A stretch of DNA of 64,000 nt from Stenotrophomonas sp. WZN-1 (GTDB taxonomy: Bacteria; Pseudomonadota; Gammaproteobacteria; Xanthomonadales; Xanthomonadaceae). The notes under the pieces were generated by a model, which was not told where the DNA came from, ran no database searches, and saw nothing but the letters and a program-made list of their open reading frames with translations. A program made the translations under genes and the position numbers. Within the stretch, counting starts at the first letter, position 1, and each line of letters opens with the position of its first letter. This document shows positions 24,706 to 32,633 of this stretch, one piece after another. The DNA is taken from NCBI RefSeq assembly GCF_002192255.1, contig NZ_CP021768.1, positions 700,001 to 764,000 on the forward strand, in the 5' to 3' direction.

Positions 24706-25310
24706 GACGGATCTCGTGGGGTAACAGGAGCGGGTTGGATCAGTTTCCAGGCGACGACGGCGGTAGCCAGCGGCAGCCACACCCAGCGCAGTTCAGAGAG
24801 CAGGGTCGCCACGCCGCGTGCGCTGAAGAACTGCGGCGCGAACGGAGAAACGCGGATGGGTCGCCACGGTGCGAAGAAGCGCTGTTCGCTCCACGGCCAG
24901 GCCAGCGCGACGCCGAGGCCGCCGGAGGTCATCGCATCGAGCAGCGGGTGGCTGGCGGCACAGACGAAGACGAATACCGCCGCTTGTACGGTCGATGCCA
25001 CCGTTGGCCCTGCCTTGGTAGGCGCCAACCTTGGTTGGCGCAGAACCGCCGACCAAGGTCGGCCACTACCAAGGAACGCCAACACCGCGGCCACCGCCGC
25101 CAGCACGCAGGCAAACAGCAACGAATGGCTGGCACCGCGGTGGCCGAACGCATCGGCATAGGGAATGTGCAGGGCAAAGGCCAGCACATCGGCATCGGGC
25201 AGCATCGCCGCGATCACGCCGGCCGCCAGCAGGCGCGGCGGGATGCGGCCACGATCTGCGGCGCACCACAGCGCCAGCGGCACGGCGGCATGGGTGATGA
25301 TCGAAGGCAT
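24702..25310 (-). CDS. YdjM-like membrane-bound metal-dependent hydrolase carrying an in-frame repeat
   Basis: 202 aa. It starts MPSIITHAAVPLALW and has LLPDADVLAF, AFGHRGASHSLLF and ASHPLLDAMTSGG, the His/Asp motifs of the YdjM family (predicted inner-membrane hydrolases, LexA-regulated in E. coli). Several hydrophobic helices are present. Residues about 82-100 (GRPWSAVLRQPRLAPTKAG) are encoded by a SMAG dimer at 25018-25069 that keeps the frame and separates the second and third family motifs. Translationally coupled to the FAD oxidase gene (ATGA overlap). Confidence 0.8.
   Translation of the reverse strand: MPSIITHAAVPLALWCAADRGRIPPRLLAAGVIAAMLPDADVLAFALHIPYADAFGHRGASHSLLFACVLAAVAAVLAFLGSGRPWSAVLRQPRLAPTKAGPTVASTVQAAVFVFVCAASHPLLDAMTSGGLGVALAWPWSEQRFFAPWRPIRVSPFAPQFFSARGVATLLSELRWVWLPLATAVVAWKLIQPAPVTPRDPS
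25018..25069. repeat. SMAG dimer inside the YdjM-like coding sequence
   Basis: GTAGGCGCCAACCTTGGTTGGCGC, then AGAACC, then GCCGACCAAGGTCGGCCACTAC. Both palindromes and the GTAG/CTAC ends are intact, and the element is read through in frame. Confidence 0.85.
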
Positions 25311-25350
25311 CAGTCATGGACCATGGTAGTGCCGGCCAGGCTGCGCTCTG

Positions 25351-25402
25351 GTAGGTGCCAACCTTGGTTGGCACAGAAGCGCCGACCAAGGTCGGCCTCT
25401 AC
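25351..25402. repeat. SMAG dimer between YdjM-like gene and yraN
   Basis: GTAGGTGCCAACCTTGGTTGGCAC then AGAAGC then GCCGACCAAGGTCGGCCTCTAC. The same organisation as the copy inside the neighbouring gene 280 bp away. Confidence 0.8.
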
Positions 25403-25420
25403 CAGAGCGGACGGAAACCA

Positions 25421-25789
25421 TCAGCAATCATCCAGCCGGAATGCATCGCGCAGCCAGTTCAACTTCGGCGGTTCACCCGTGGCTTCCACCACATCAAAGC
25501 GACAAGGCGCGTCTGCCAGCGCAGGATTGTCCTGCAGGTATAACAACGCGGCATACGCCAGGCGCCGGCATTTGCGCGCATCCACCGATGCGGCGCCGCC
25601 ACCGAAATCGGAGCGTGCGCGATAGCGCACTTCCACGAACACCACGGTGCCGGCATCGTCCATCACCAGGTCCAGTTCACCGCCGCGATAACGCACGTTG
25701 CGCGCGCGCGGTTGCAGTCCGGCCTGTTGCAGATGCTGCTCGGCGGCGGCTTCCACCGCCGAGCCGCGTTGGCTGCGCTCAGCGACCAC
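25421..25789 (-). CDS. yraN: YraN-family endonuclease-fold protein (GTG start)
   Basis: 122 aa. UPF0102/YraN proteins have a restriction-endonuclease-like fold and unknown function. The core reads [33 protein letters not shown] (Asp of the nuclease-like motif) and [12 protein letters not shown] at 25789 overlaps the lpoA stop by 11 bp and yields the normal N-terminus; an ATG at 25816 would add 9 residues. The order lpoA-yraN divergent from rsmI is the usual proteobacterial arrangement. Confidence 0.85.
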   Translation of the reverse strand: MVAERSQRGSAVEAAAEQHLQQAGLQPRARNVRYRGGELDLVMDDAGTVVFVEVRYRARSDFGGGAASVDARKCRRLAYAALLYLQDNPALADAPCRFDVVEATGEPPKLNWLRDAFRLDDC

Positions 25790-27500
25790 CGACGATCGGC
25801 ATCGGCCGGCCGCCATTGAAGGTCGACCATGCCGGCTGGCGCAGGATGTTGCCGTTGCTGTCCAGGAACAGGGTGCCGGTGGCACCGTCCAGGCCGCCTT
25901 CGTTGGACAGCTTGTCCAGATAGGCGGTGATCTTCCAGGCGTCGGCACCGAAGGCGAACAGGCGGCCGGCCGCACCGCGTGCGCTCGGCAGGGTGCTGGC
26001 CACCTGGCTGGCCGAGGGCAGGCCGGACACGCTGCGCACGTTCCAGGCTTCGTTCGGGTAAACGATGCCGTCCAGGGCCACGTCTTCTTCCACCTTGCCG
26101 CTGCCGACGGTCAGCTGCGAGGTGCCGACGCGGGTGGCGCCGCCGGCACCGGCCAGCGCCAGCTGCGGCGCCAGCAGGCGGGCCTGCGGCGCACGCACGG
26201 CAAGGAACACCGCATCGACCTGGCCGGCATTGCGCACCTGCGCGCCGACATCGCCCACGGCATCGCTGACGTTGAAGGTAGCCACGACCTGGCCGCCACG
26301 CTGGGCAAAACGCTGTGCGAAGGCAGCGGCGGAACGGCGGCCGGTGTCGTCGTTGCTGCTGATCACCAGTGCGCGGTTGCGCTCGCGTCCACGCAGGTAC
26401 TCGGCGGCGACGATGCCGTCGTCTTCCGGCGCCAGCGAGAAACCGGCGCTGCCGGCCGGCGGTGCGTCCTTGCCGCGGTTCAGGGCCAGCACCGGCACCT
26501 GCAGCTGCTGGCGGCCGTAAACGGCGTCCACTTCGTCGCGGCCCAGCGGCCCCACCACGAAGTCGGCGCCGGAGGCGACGGCCTTGTCGTAGGCGGCGAG
26601 GGCACCGGCCGCGGTGCCGGCGGTGTCGAAGAAATTGATGTCCGGGCGGCGACGGCTTTCACCGTAGTAGGCGCTCAACAGTCCATCGCGCACCGGCTGT
26701 GCGGCGGTGGCCAGGCGGCCGCTGAGCGGCAGCAGCACGGCCAGCTTGGCCGGCGGCCGGTAGCCGTCGCTCATCGCCGGCGGGCGCTTGCTGGTGTCGA
26801 ACTGGGCCGCGCCATCGCGGTCGAACGGGCGCGGCAGCGGCAGGCCGCGCGCGATCAGCGCACGACCGGCGAAGTTGTACAGCGGGTCGTTGGCCGGCAG
26901 CGCGGCGGCACGGCTGCGCAGGGTGGCGTCGTCGAGGGTGCCGAGCAGGCCGGCAATGGCGGCCTGGTTCTCGCTGCGTGCGCTGCCGGTCAGGCTGGCA
27001 TGGGCACGGGCGCGCTCGGTGGCGGCGCCGAAGGCATCGCCGGTGCCCTGCAGGGCCTGGGCGCGGGCCAGCAGCCAGCGGGTGCGCAGGCCGACCGCAA
27101 CGCTATCGGCGTGATCCTTCAGCAGGGCCAGCGCCTGCGCCGGCTGCTTGTCGGCCAGGGCCAGCTCGGCACCGGTCAGCTGGTAGCGCTGCAGGCTGGC
27201 GCCGGACAGCTGGCGTGCGGTGAGCTGGCCCAGCAGGCTGCGCGCGCGGGCACTGTCGCCGGCCAGGTGCCAGGCCCAGGCCGCGTCGGCCAGTGCGTTG
27301 CTGCGCGCGCCGCCGCGCAGGGTGGCGGCCAGGCCTTCCAGCTGCAGGGCGGCGTCGCGCGGCTTGCCCTGTTCGATCAGCGCCAGCGCCTGGCTCTGGG
27401 CCGGCGAATCGGGCGTACTGGTCAGGCTGGTGGTGGCACAACCGGCCAGCAACATCAGCGACAACGACAGGGCGGAGATCCGTGCGGCGGGCTTGTTCAT
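25779..27500 (-). CDS. lpoA: Penicillin-binding protein activator LpoA (LppC family lipoprotein)
   Basis: Outer-membrane lipoprotein that stimulates the class A synthase PBP1a across the periplasm. 573 aa. The signal peptide ends in lipobox LLAGC (Cys21). The N-terminal half is TPR-like helices (residues 40-240). The C-terminal half is a periplasmic-binding-protein fold (about 250-560) starting [23 protein letters not shown], with [12 protein letters not shown]. The ATG at 27500 is preferred over one 4 codons upstream. It shares a compact divergent promoter with rsmI. Confidence 0.9.
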   Translation of the reverse strand: MNKPAARISALSLSLMLLAGCATTSLTSTPDSPAQSQALALIEQGKPRDAALQLEGLAATLRGGARSNALADAAWAWHLAGDSARARSLLGQLTARQLSGASLQRYQLTGAELALADKQPAQALALLKDHADSVAVGLRTRWLLARAQALQGTGDAFGAATERARAHASLTGSARSENQAAIAGLLGTLDDATLRSRAAALPANDPLYNFAGRALIARGLPLPRPFDRDGAAQFDTSKRPPAMSDGYRPPAKLAVLLPLSGRLATAAQPVRDGLLSAYYGESRRRPDINFFDTAGTAAGALAAYDKAVASGADFVVGPLGRDEVDAVYGRQQLQVPVLALNRGKDAPPAGSAGFSLAPEDDGIVAAEYLRGRERNRALVISSNDDTGRRSAAAFAQRFAQRGGQVVATFNVSDAVGDVGAQVRNAGQVDAVFLAVRAPQARLLAPQLALAGAGGATRVGTSQLTVGSGKVEEDVALDGIVYPNEAWNVRSVSGLPSASQVASTLPSARGAAGRLFAFGADAWKITAYLDKLSNEGGLDGATGTLFLDSNGNILRQPAWSTFNGGRPMPIVGGR

Positions 27501-27544
27501 GATCGGGTCCATGCGATGAGGGCAGCGGCCTTGGCCGGGTACAC

Positions 27545-27558
27545 GCTACGATTCTACC
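27545..27558. promoter_or_regulatory. Overlapping divergent -10 elements for rsmI and lpoA
   Basis: GCTACGATTCTACC contains TACGAT on the plus strand (27547-27552) and TAGAAT on the minus strand (27556-27551), five of six bases apart. The sequence is nearly self-complementary (GCTA/GGTA ends). The two RNA polymerases would compete for the same site. Confidence 0.45.
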
Positions 27559-27581
27559 CTTGCCCCGTGAGTACCGCTGAA

Positions 27582-28400
27582 ATGAGTGTCCCAACCCTGT
27601 ACGTCGTCGCCACCCCGATCGGCAACCTGGCCGATCTGAGCCCGCGCGCGCAGGAGGTGCTGCGTTCGGTGGCGGCCATCTGTGCCGAGGACACCCGTCG
27701 CAGCGGCCAGCTGCTGTCCCATTTCGGTATCCAGCAGCCGCTGGTGGCCCTGCACGAACACAATGAAGAGGCCCTGGCGCAGCGCCTGGTTGCGCGCCTG
27801 CAGGCCGGCGAGTCGCTGGCACTGGTCAGCGATGCGGGCACCCCGCTGGTCAGCGATCCCGGTTTCCGCCTGGTGCGCGCCGCGCGTGCGGCGGGCATCA
27901 AGGTCAGCCCGGTTCCCGGTGCCTGCGCCGCCATCGCCGCGCTGAGCGTCGCCGGCCTGCCCAGCGACCGTTTCAGTTTCGAGGGTTTCCTGCCGGCCAA
28001 GGCCAGCGGCCGCCGCGACCGGCTGCAGGCGCTGGCTGGCGAAGTGCGCACGATGGTGTTCTACGAATCCTCGCATCGCATTGCCGAATCGCTGGCCGAC
28101 ATGGCGGCGATCTTCGGTGGCGAACGCCCGGCGGTGCTCGCCCGCGAGCTGACCAAGCTGTTCGAGACCGTGCTCGATGGCGACCTGGCCGGCTTGCTGA
28201 CCAGGGTCGAGGCCGATGACAACCAGCGCAAGGGCGAGTTCGTGGTGATGGTGCAGGGCGCGGGTGATGACGAAGAAGCGCAGCTGGCGCATGGCCGGCG
28301 TGTGTACGCCAAACTGAGCGAGCACCTCCCGCCGTCGACCGCCGCCAAGCTGGCCGCCGAGTTGACCGGCGCGCCGCGCAAGGCGTTGTACGGCAGTTGA
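27582..28400 (+). CDS. rsmI: 16S rRNA (cytidine1402-2'-O)-methyltransferase
   Basis: SAM-dependent 2'-O-methylation of C1402 in the decoding centre. 272 aa, tetrapyrrole-methylase fold. Signatures are LYVVATPIGNLADLSPRA, AEDTRRSGQLL, LVSDAGTPLVSDPG and VPGACAAIAALSVAGLP. ATG at 27582 places these at the family's normal distance; an in-frame GTG at 27567 would add 5 residues and almost remove the leader. Confidence 0.93.
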   Translation: MSVPTLYVVATPIGNLADLSPRAQEVLRSVAAICAEDTRRSGQLLSHFGIQQPLVALHEHNEEALAQRLVARLQAGESLALVSDAGTPLVSDPGFRLVRAARAAGIKVSPVPGACAAIAALSVAGLPSDRFSFEGFLPAKASGRRDRLQALAGEVRTMVFYESSHRIAESLADMAAIFGGERPAVLARELTKLFETVLDGDLAGLLTRVEADDNQRKGEFVVMVQGAGDDEEAQLAHGRRVYAKLSEHLPPSTAAKLAAELTGAPRKALYGS

Positions 28401-28406
28401 TGGATC

Positions 28407-28490
28407 GTGCGGACCAAGGTCCGCACCCACCAGAGCGGAATCCGCACCCACCAGAGCAGTGGAACCGGTAGATCCACGCCATGCGTGGAT
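28407..28490. repeat. Palindrome plus SMAG stem-loop between rsmI and rnpB
   Basis: GTGCGGACCAAGGTCCGCAC (28407-28426), a direct repeat CCGCACCCACCAGAGC (28421 and 28442), and GTAGATCCACGCCATGCGTGGAT (28468-28490). Confidence 0.65.
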
Positions 28491-28537
28491 GGATGGACCG
28501 GATGCCGCGATCAGCACGGCAGGAAAGGCGTGCGTAC

Positions 28538-28545
28538 GCTAGAAT
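28538..28545 (+). promoter_or_regulatory. rnpB promoter -10 (GCTAGAAT)
   Basis: TAGAAT at 28540-28545 ends 7 nt before the predicted first base of RNase P RNA (28553), the normal distance for a -10 element. No TTGACA-like -35 is seen. Confidence 0.5.
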
Positions 28546-28552
28546 ACGCGCT

Positions 28553-28906
28553 GGCGGAGCCGGCCAGACAGTCGCGTCATCCCTTCGGGGGTGCCGAGGA
28601 AAGTCCGGGCTCCATAGGGCAAGGTGCCAGGTAACGCCTGGGCGGCGCAAGCCGACGGAAAGTGCAACAGAAAGATACCGCCTACGTCTTCTTCGGAAGG
28701 CCGGTAAGGGTGAAATGGTGCGGTAAGAGCGCACCGCGAGTCTGGCAACAGACCGGCACGGCAAACCCCACCTGGAGCAAGACCAAATAGGGATCCTTTG
28801 GCGCGGCCCGCGTTGGATCCGGGTAGGTTGCTTGAGCGTTGCGGTGACGTAACGCCTAGAGGAATGACTGTCCACGACAGAACCCGGCTTATCGGCCGGC
28901 TCCGCC
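28553..28906 (+). ncRNA. rnpB: RNase P RNA, bacterial class A
   Basis: Catalytic RNA that trims tRNA 5' leaders. The 5' strand GGCGGAGCCGGCC (28553-28565) pairs perfectly with the 3' strand GGCCGGCTCCGCC (28894-28906) as helix P1. Conserved blocks are in order: CCAGACAGTCGC, GAGGAAAGTCCGGGCTCC (28596-28613), ACAGAAAGATACCGCC, GGTAAGGGTGAAATGGTGCGGTAAGAGCGCACC, GGCAAACCCCAC, AGAGGAATGACTGTCCAC and ACAGAACCCGGCTTAT. About 354 nt, the usual class A size. Confidence 0.96.
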
Positions 28907-28945
28907 TCTTTCTTCTATATGTATATGCGTGGTCCGCGCATCGGT

Positions 28946-29018
28946 GGCGCCGGCCGCTGGCCGGCAGCTTCGTGATTGCGGGGTCGGATCCCTTTCCTCC
29001 GGAAACGGATCCGACCCC
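28946..29018. repeat. SMAG-like arm and 39-bp GGGGTCGGATCCC palindrome
   Basis: GGCGCCGGCCGCTGGCCGGC (about 28946-28965), then the 39-bp element GGGGTCGGATCC ... GGATCCGACCCC (28980-29018). The latter matches 3337-3375 and 13342-13380 in length and ends. Lies just past rnpB and before the convergent DM13 gene. Confidence 0.7.
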
Positions 29019-29027
29019 ATGTCCTGA

Positions 29028-29507
29028 TCAGCCCGGCGTGCGGTACTGCCCGGCGGAGATGAACTGCGAGAAGCGCTCGCACCACACCACCACGGTGGTG
29101 TAGTCGTCCACGTCCACGTTCGCGGGGACCTCGACCAGGAAGCGGTTGAAGGTCTTCACCTCGCCGATGCGCTGGGCCTGCGCCTTGATCTTCAGGAAGT
29201 CGGCCTTGTTGTCGACGAAATCGCGGACCAGATAGACCTTGTAATCCGGGCCCGGTCCCATCTTTCCGTCGAAGGCGACCTGGGTGGCGCTGACGCTGAC
29301 CTTGCCTTCGGCCCAGTGCACCGCGTCGCTGCCTTTGAGGTCGCGGCGGAAGGTGGTGCGGTAGGTGGCGTCTTTCATGGCGGCCTGCACCTGCGCGACC
29401 GGCGGGTCATCGGGGGCGATCAGGATCGGCAGCAGATAGACGCCCAGGCCGAAGCCCAGGCCGAGAGTGAGCAGGTGGGTGGCGAGCAGGATGAGGATGC
29501 GACGCAT
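29028..29507 (-). CDS. DM13 domain protein, membrane-anchored
   Basis: 159 aa. A single N-terminal hydrophobic segment (LILLATHLLTLGLGFGLGVY, about residues 5-28) anchors a DM13 domain (about 55-155). It shows DAVHWAEGKVSV, YKVYLVRDFVDNKADF and the diagnostic YTTVVVWCERFSQFIS with a conserved Cys. DM13 domains are proposed to act in electron transfer or redox chemistry. The start at 29507 follows AAGGAGG; earlier in-frame codons do not. Confidence 0.85.
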   Translation of the reverse strand: MRRILILLATHLLTLGLGFGLGVYLLPILIAPDDPPVAQVQAAMKDATYRTTFRRDLKGSDAVHWAEGKVSVSATQVAFDGKMGPGPDYKVYLVRDFVDNKADFLKIKAQAQRIGEVKTFNRFLVEVPANVDVDDYTTVVVWCERFSQFISAGQYRTPG

Positions 29508-29866
29508 GGGGCCTCCTTGGGGGTTGCGGTCGATTGCGCGGCGCGGTGCCGGGCGCGACCACCCTGGGAGGTCAGGGGCGACAGTTATAGACACAGTGCC
29601 GATTGCGAAAAGGGCACAGTCGGCTGGCTGGAGGGCCGGAGCCCCTGTGGCGCGGGCGGATCGCGGTGGTGGTTGGAAGCTGAATGACGTTTCGCGCCCG
29701 TTGCGATGACGACTGCCGTCGTGTGGATCGCGACAACGCGATGCCCGGGGGGGGGCGGTTAATGGCCGGCAGCTTCATGGCGCATCCGAAGATCCAGAGG
29801 CTGCCGGCCAGCGGCCGGCACTACCCCGCTGACAAGAGAATCCGGCCAGCGGCAGGCACGACCCGG
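29508..29866. other. 359-bp non-coding stretch upstream of the DM13 gene
   Basis: Contains a possible minus-strand -10 TATAAC (29589-29584) for the DM13 gene, a run of nine G (29747-29755), and a SMAG stem-loop read on the minus strand, GTAGTGCCGGCCGC...GGCCGGCAG (29801-29824). No gene with a ribosome site is seen. Confidence 0.45.
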
Positions 29867-30619
29867 TCAGAAAATGACGTGGCTCTGCCCGCCGGGTGCA
29901 CCCTGCGGGCCGAAGCGGCGTTCGTGGATCTGGCCGTGGCCGTCGGTGTCGATCAGCAGCACGGTGCTGGCGCGGGTGCCGTAGTCGTCGCCGCGGATGA
30001 AGGCCGGGCTCAGCCAGCGCTCGCGTTCCAGGCCAATGCCGGTGTCGGGCAGGTCGCTGTCGGCAGGGCGGTGTTCGTTGGCCAGGGCGGCCCAGAGCGG
30101 GGCCAGCCCGTCGTCGCCGGACTGCAGCCACGCCGACAGCGCGGCCATCAACCGCCGGGTCTTCGGCCAGGGCGCGTCCAGTGCGCCGTTGGACATGCCG
30201 TGCACGCCCGGGCCGAGGGTCTGCCGTTCGGCGGGGTGATTGCCCAGGTACTCCAGGCTGTCGCCATCGGCCAGCAACAGATTGAACGGGGCGTAGGCGC
30301 CAGCCACGGTCGCCAATCGGTCGATATGCACGGCGGCCGGGTCGCGGCCGCGCAGGAAGTCGGCCACCAGCGCGCCCCGCGACGGGCCGGTCTGGGCAGC
30401 CAGCGGGTCGCGGACATTGGTGACCACCGCCATCCGGCCCGAGGCGCCGACCCCGGCCCAGCCACCGCCGGAGCGCAGGTCGCGCCCACCGATGACGGAC
30501 GTCTCATCCTGCCAGCGGGCCAGCGCGGCCGTTGGGCGGGCGTGGAACTCATCACGGTTGCCGGTCATCACCAGCCGCCAGCGCGGATGGTGCATCCAGC
30601 CAAGAGCGAGCAGGCACAT
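29867..30619 (-). CDS. NRDE/TANGO2-family protein
   Basis: 250 aa. It starts MCLLALGW with the family's conserved Cys2 and has VMTGNRDEFHARPTAA (the NRDE motif), GGRDLRSGGGWAGV, VTNVRDP, SRGALVADFL and HGMSNGALDAPWPKT. TANGO2 homologues have an Ntn-hydrolase-like fold; their role is debated (heme or lipid handling). The frame extends 83 codons upstream across the dcw promoter region; only the start at 30619 gives the family N-terminus. Confidence 0.9.
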   Translation of the reverse strand: MCLLALGWMHHPRWRLVMTGNRDEFHARPTAALARWQDETSVIGGRDLRSGGGWAGVGASGRMAVVTNVRDPLAAQTGPSRGALVADFLRGRDPAAVHIDRLATVAGAYAPFNLLLADGDSLEYLGNHPAERQTLGPGVHGMSNGALDAPWPKTRRLMAALSAWLQSGDDGLAPLWAALANEHRPADSDLPDTGIGLERERWLSPAFIRGDDYGTRASTVLLIDTDGHGQIHERRFGPQGAPGGQSHVIF

Positions 30620-30755
30620 GGGCTCATTGTGCACGGTTTGCGCAGTCTGGCGCCGCTTCCGGCTCGTTCCGGATGAATGCGCGGTCGATGTTTCACGCCC
30701 CGTCCACGCCCCTGAACTTCCGTTCAATCTCAAAAATTGAGACGGATCAGCAACT

Positions 30756-30764
30756 TGTGGATAA
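30756..30764 (-). promoter_or_regulatory. Perfect DnaA box upstream of the dcw cluster
   Basis: TGTGGATAA on the plus strand is TTATCCACA on the minus strand, the strict DnaA consensus, in a locally AT-rich stretch 71 bp before the -35 of the mraZ promoter. A single box; function inferred. Confidence 0.45.
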
Positions 30765-30834
30765 GCCTTGAACAATTCTCTAAAGGTTGTTGCAAGCCAT
30801 TGATGCGGCTGGCGATTTCCCTGCTGAAAAGTTG

Positions 30835-30862
30835 TTGACAACCCTCGGCCCGCTGCTAAGGT
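30835..30862 (+). promoter_or_regulatory. Promoter of the dcw cluster
   Basis: A perfect TTGACA (30835-30840), 16-nt spacer and TAAGGT (30857-30862). It is the only consensus -35 found in the region upstream of mraZ and precedes the GGG-repeat operator directly. Confidence 0.55.
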
Positions 30863-30906
30863 GGGCATCAGAGGGAAATCCGGGTGTTTTGTGGGTTTTC
30901 GTGGTT
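30862..30906 (+). promoter_or_regulatory. MraZ-type operator: phased GGG repeats
   Basis: Five G-triplet/doublet sites start at 30863, 30873, 30882, 30893 and 30903, within contexts TGGGC, AGGGA, CGGGT, TGGGT and TGGTT. The spacing of 10 plus or minus 1 bp matches the known MraZ target (TGGGN repeats at 10-bp spacing between promoter and mraZ). Expected to mediate MraZ autorepression. Confidence 0.55.
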
Positions 30907-30943
30907 CAATGTTTCACCGGGCGAAGGACAAGGTGCAGGCGTC

Positions 30944-31390
30944 GTGTTCCAGGGCGAGACGGCCATCACAGTTGACGACAAAGGGCGCATGGCGGTTCCC
31001 ACCGCTTACCGCGACCTCGTCGCGCGCGCCAGCAACAACCGTCTCGTGCTGACCTACAACCCGTTCGAAGCTGGCTGCCTGTGGCTGTACGCAGAGTCGG
31101 AATGGGAGCGGGTCCGCGACGATGTGATGTCCAAGCCCAACACCCAGCGCGTCGTGCGCCTGTTGCAGCAGAAGCTGGTCGGCTCGGCCGCCCATCTGGA
31201 GCTGGACGGCAACGGTCGCATCAGCATCCCCGCCAGCCACCGCGGTGCGGTGGGCATTGAGAAGAAGGCGGTATTGCTCGGTATGGGCGACAAGTTCGAA
31301 TTGTGGAGCGAGCAGGCGCATCGGGCCCTGATCCAGCAGACGTTGTCTGACGAGGATCTGGGTGATGGGTTGCTCGACCTGAAGTTGTGA
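30944..31390 (+). CDS. mraZ: Transcriptional regulator MraZ (GTG start)
   Basis: First gene of the dcw cluster; AbrB-like ring-forming DNA-binding repressor. 148 aa. Two MraZ repeats are present: [18 protein letters not shown] (about 8-25) and [18 protein letters not shown] (about 85-102). GTG at 30944 gives the normal MFQGETAI N-terminus; an upstream in-frame ATG at 30884 lies inside the operator. AAGGACAAGG precedes the start. Its 3' end GTGA overlaps a possible GTG start of rsmH. Confidence 0.93.
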   Translation: MFQGETAITVDDKGRMAVPTAYRDLVARASNNRLVLTYNPFEAGCLWLYAESEWERVRDDVMSKPNTQRVVRLLQQKLVGSAAHLELDGNGRISIPASHRGAVGIEKKAVLLGMGDKFELWSEQAHRALIQQTLSDEDLGDGLLDLKL

Positions 31391-31404
31391 GCCGGGGTGC
31401 CCGG

Positions 31405-32373
31405 ATGCGCCCAGAAGCGCAGGCCGGTCACCTTCCGGTGTCGCAGTCGCCGGCGGTGCATCTGCCGGTCCTGTACACCCAGGTCCTTGAAGGCCTGAGG
31501 GTGATCGAAAACGGACGTTATCTGGATGGCACGTTCGGTCGTGGCGGTCATGCACGTGGCGTGCTTACCCAGCTCGGTCCCGAGGGGCGCCTGCTGGTCA
31601 TGGACAAGGATCCGGAAGCCATCGCCGTTGCCGAGCGCGATTTCGCGCCGGACCCGCGCGTGTCCATCTTCCGTGGCAGCTTCGCCCAGCTGCTGCAGTG
31701 GGATGCGACGGCTGAAGGCCTGGACGGCGTGCTGTTCGACCTCGGCGTGTCCTCGCCGCAGCTGGATGTGGCCGAACGTGGCTTCAGCTTCGGCAAGGAC
31801 GGCCCGCTGGACATGCGCATGGATCCGGACAGTGGTGAAAGTGCCGCGCAGTGGATCAACCGCGTTGAAGAGCGCGAGATCGCCGATGTGCTGTGGACCT
31901 ACGGCGAAGAGCGGCAGAGCCGGCGCATCGCCCGCGCCATCGTGGCCCGCCGCGAGAAGCAGCCGTTCTCGCGTACCGCCGAGCTGGCCGAGCTGATCGC
32001 CTCGGTGATGCCGCGCGGCAAGGACAAGATCCACCCGGCCACGCGCAGCTTCCAGGCCATCCGCATCCACATCAACCGCGAGCTGGCCGATCTGGAAGCC
32101 GGTCTTGATGCGGCGGTGGAACGGCTCAAGCCCGGTGGCCGCCTGGCGGTGATCAGCTTCCATTCGCTGGAAGACCGCATCGTCAAGCAGTACATGAACC
32201 GCCTGGCCAAGGCGCCGCCGGCCAACCGCCGCCTGCCCGAAGCCGTTGCGTTCGTGCCGACCTTGGACCTGATCGGGGGCGCCATCAAGGCCACCGACGA
32301 GGAGCTGGCGGCCAACCCGCGTGCCCGCAGCGCCGTGCTGCGCGTGGCCCAGAAGCGGGAGGCCGATGCATGA
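31405..32373 (+). CDS. rsmH: 16S rRNA (cytosine1402-N4)-methyltransferase
   Basis: Methylates N4 of C1402, the same nucleotide 2'-O-methylated by RsmI (encoded at 27582). 322 aa from ATG 31405, with GGGG 7 nt upstream; GTG at 31387, overlapping mraZ, is an alternative start. Visible are [13 protein letters not shown], the SAM site [55 protein letters not shown] and [13 protein letters not shown]. Confidence 0.94.
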   Translation: MRPEAQAGHLPVSQSPAVHLPVLYTQVLEGLRVIENGRYLDGTFGRGGHARGVLTQLGPEGRLLVMDKDPEAIAVAERDFAPDPRVSIFRGSFAQLLQWDATAEGLDGVLFDLGVSSPQLDVAERGFSFGKDGPLDMRMDPDSGESAAQWINRVEEREIADVLWTYGEERQSRRIARAIVARREKQPFSRTAELAELIASVMPRGKDKIHPATRSFQAIRIHINRELADLEAGLDAAVERLKPGGRLAVISFHSLEDRIVKQYMNRLAKAPPANRRLPEAVAFVPTLDLIGGAIKATDEELAANPRARSAVLRVAQKREADA

Positions 32374-32633
32374 GCCGGCTGCTGCTGATCATCCTGTTGG
32401 CCTCGACCGTGGCCTCGGCGATCGGCGTCGTGTTCGTGCGTCACCGTCATCGGCAGACGTTCATCGAGCTGTCGCGCGCTGAGCGCACGCGCGATGACAT
32501 CAATCTGGAATTCGGCCGCCTGCAGCTGGAGCAGGCGACCCTGGCCGAAGCCAACCGCGTGGACCGCATCGCCCGCGAGAAGCTGGGCATGAAGTTCCCC
32601 GAGGCCGCCGACATCGTCGTGGTGCGCCCATGA
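32370..32633 (+). CDS. ftsL: Cell division protein FtsL
   Basis: 87-aa bitopic protein of the FtsQLB complex. A short cytoplasmic N-terminus, one membrane helix (about 3-24, [20 protein letters not shown]) and a periplasmic coiled coil (about 34-65, [25 protein letters not shown] split by heptad hydrophobics), ending [20 protein letters not shown]. Starts with an ATGA overlap with rsmH and ends with another with ftsI. Confidence 0.93.
   Translation: MSRLLLIILLASTVASAIGVVFVRHRHRQTFIELSRAERTRDDINLEFGRLQLEQATLAEANRVDRIAREKLGMKFPEAADIVVVRP

Noticed and set aside
29747..29755. Run of nine G as a phase-variable tract
   Set aside because: It lies in a non-coding spacer with no gene whose frame or promoter it would clearly control.
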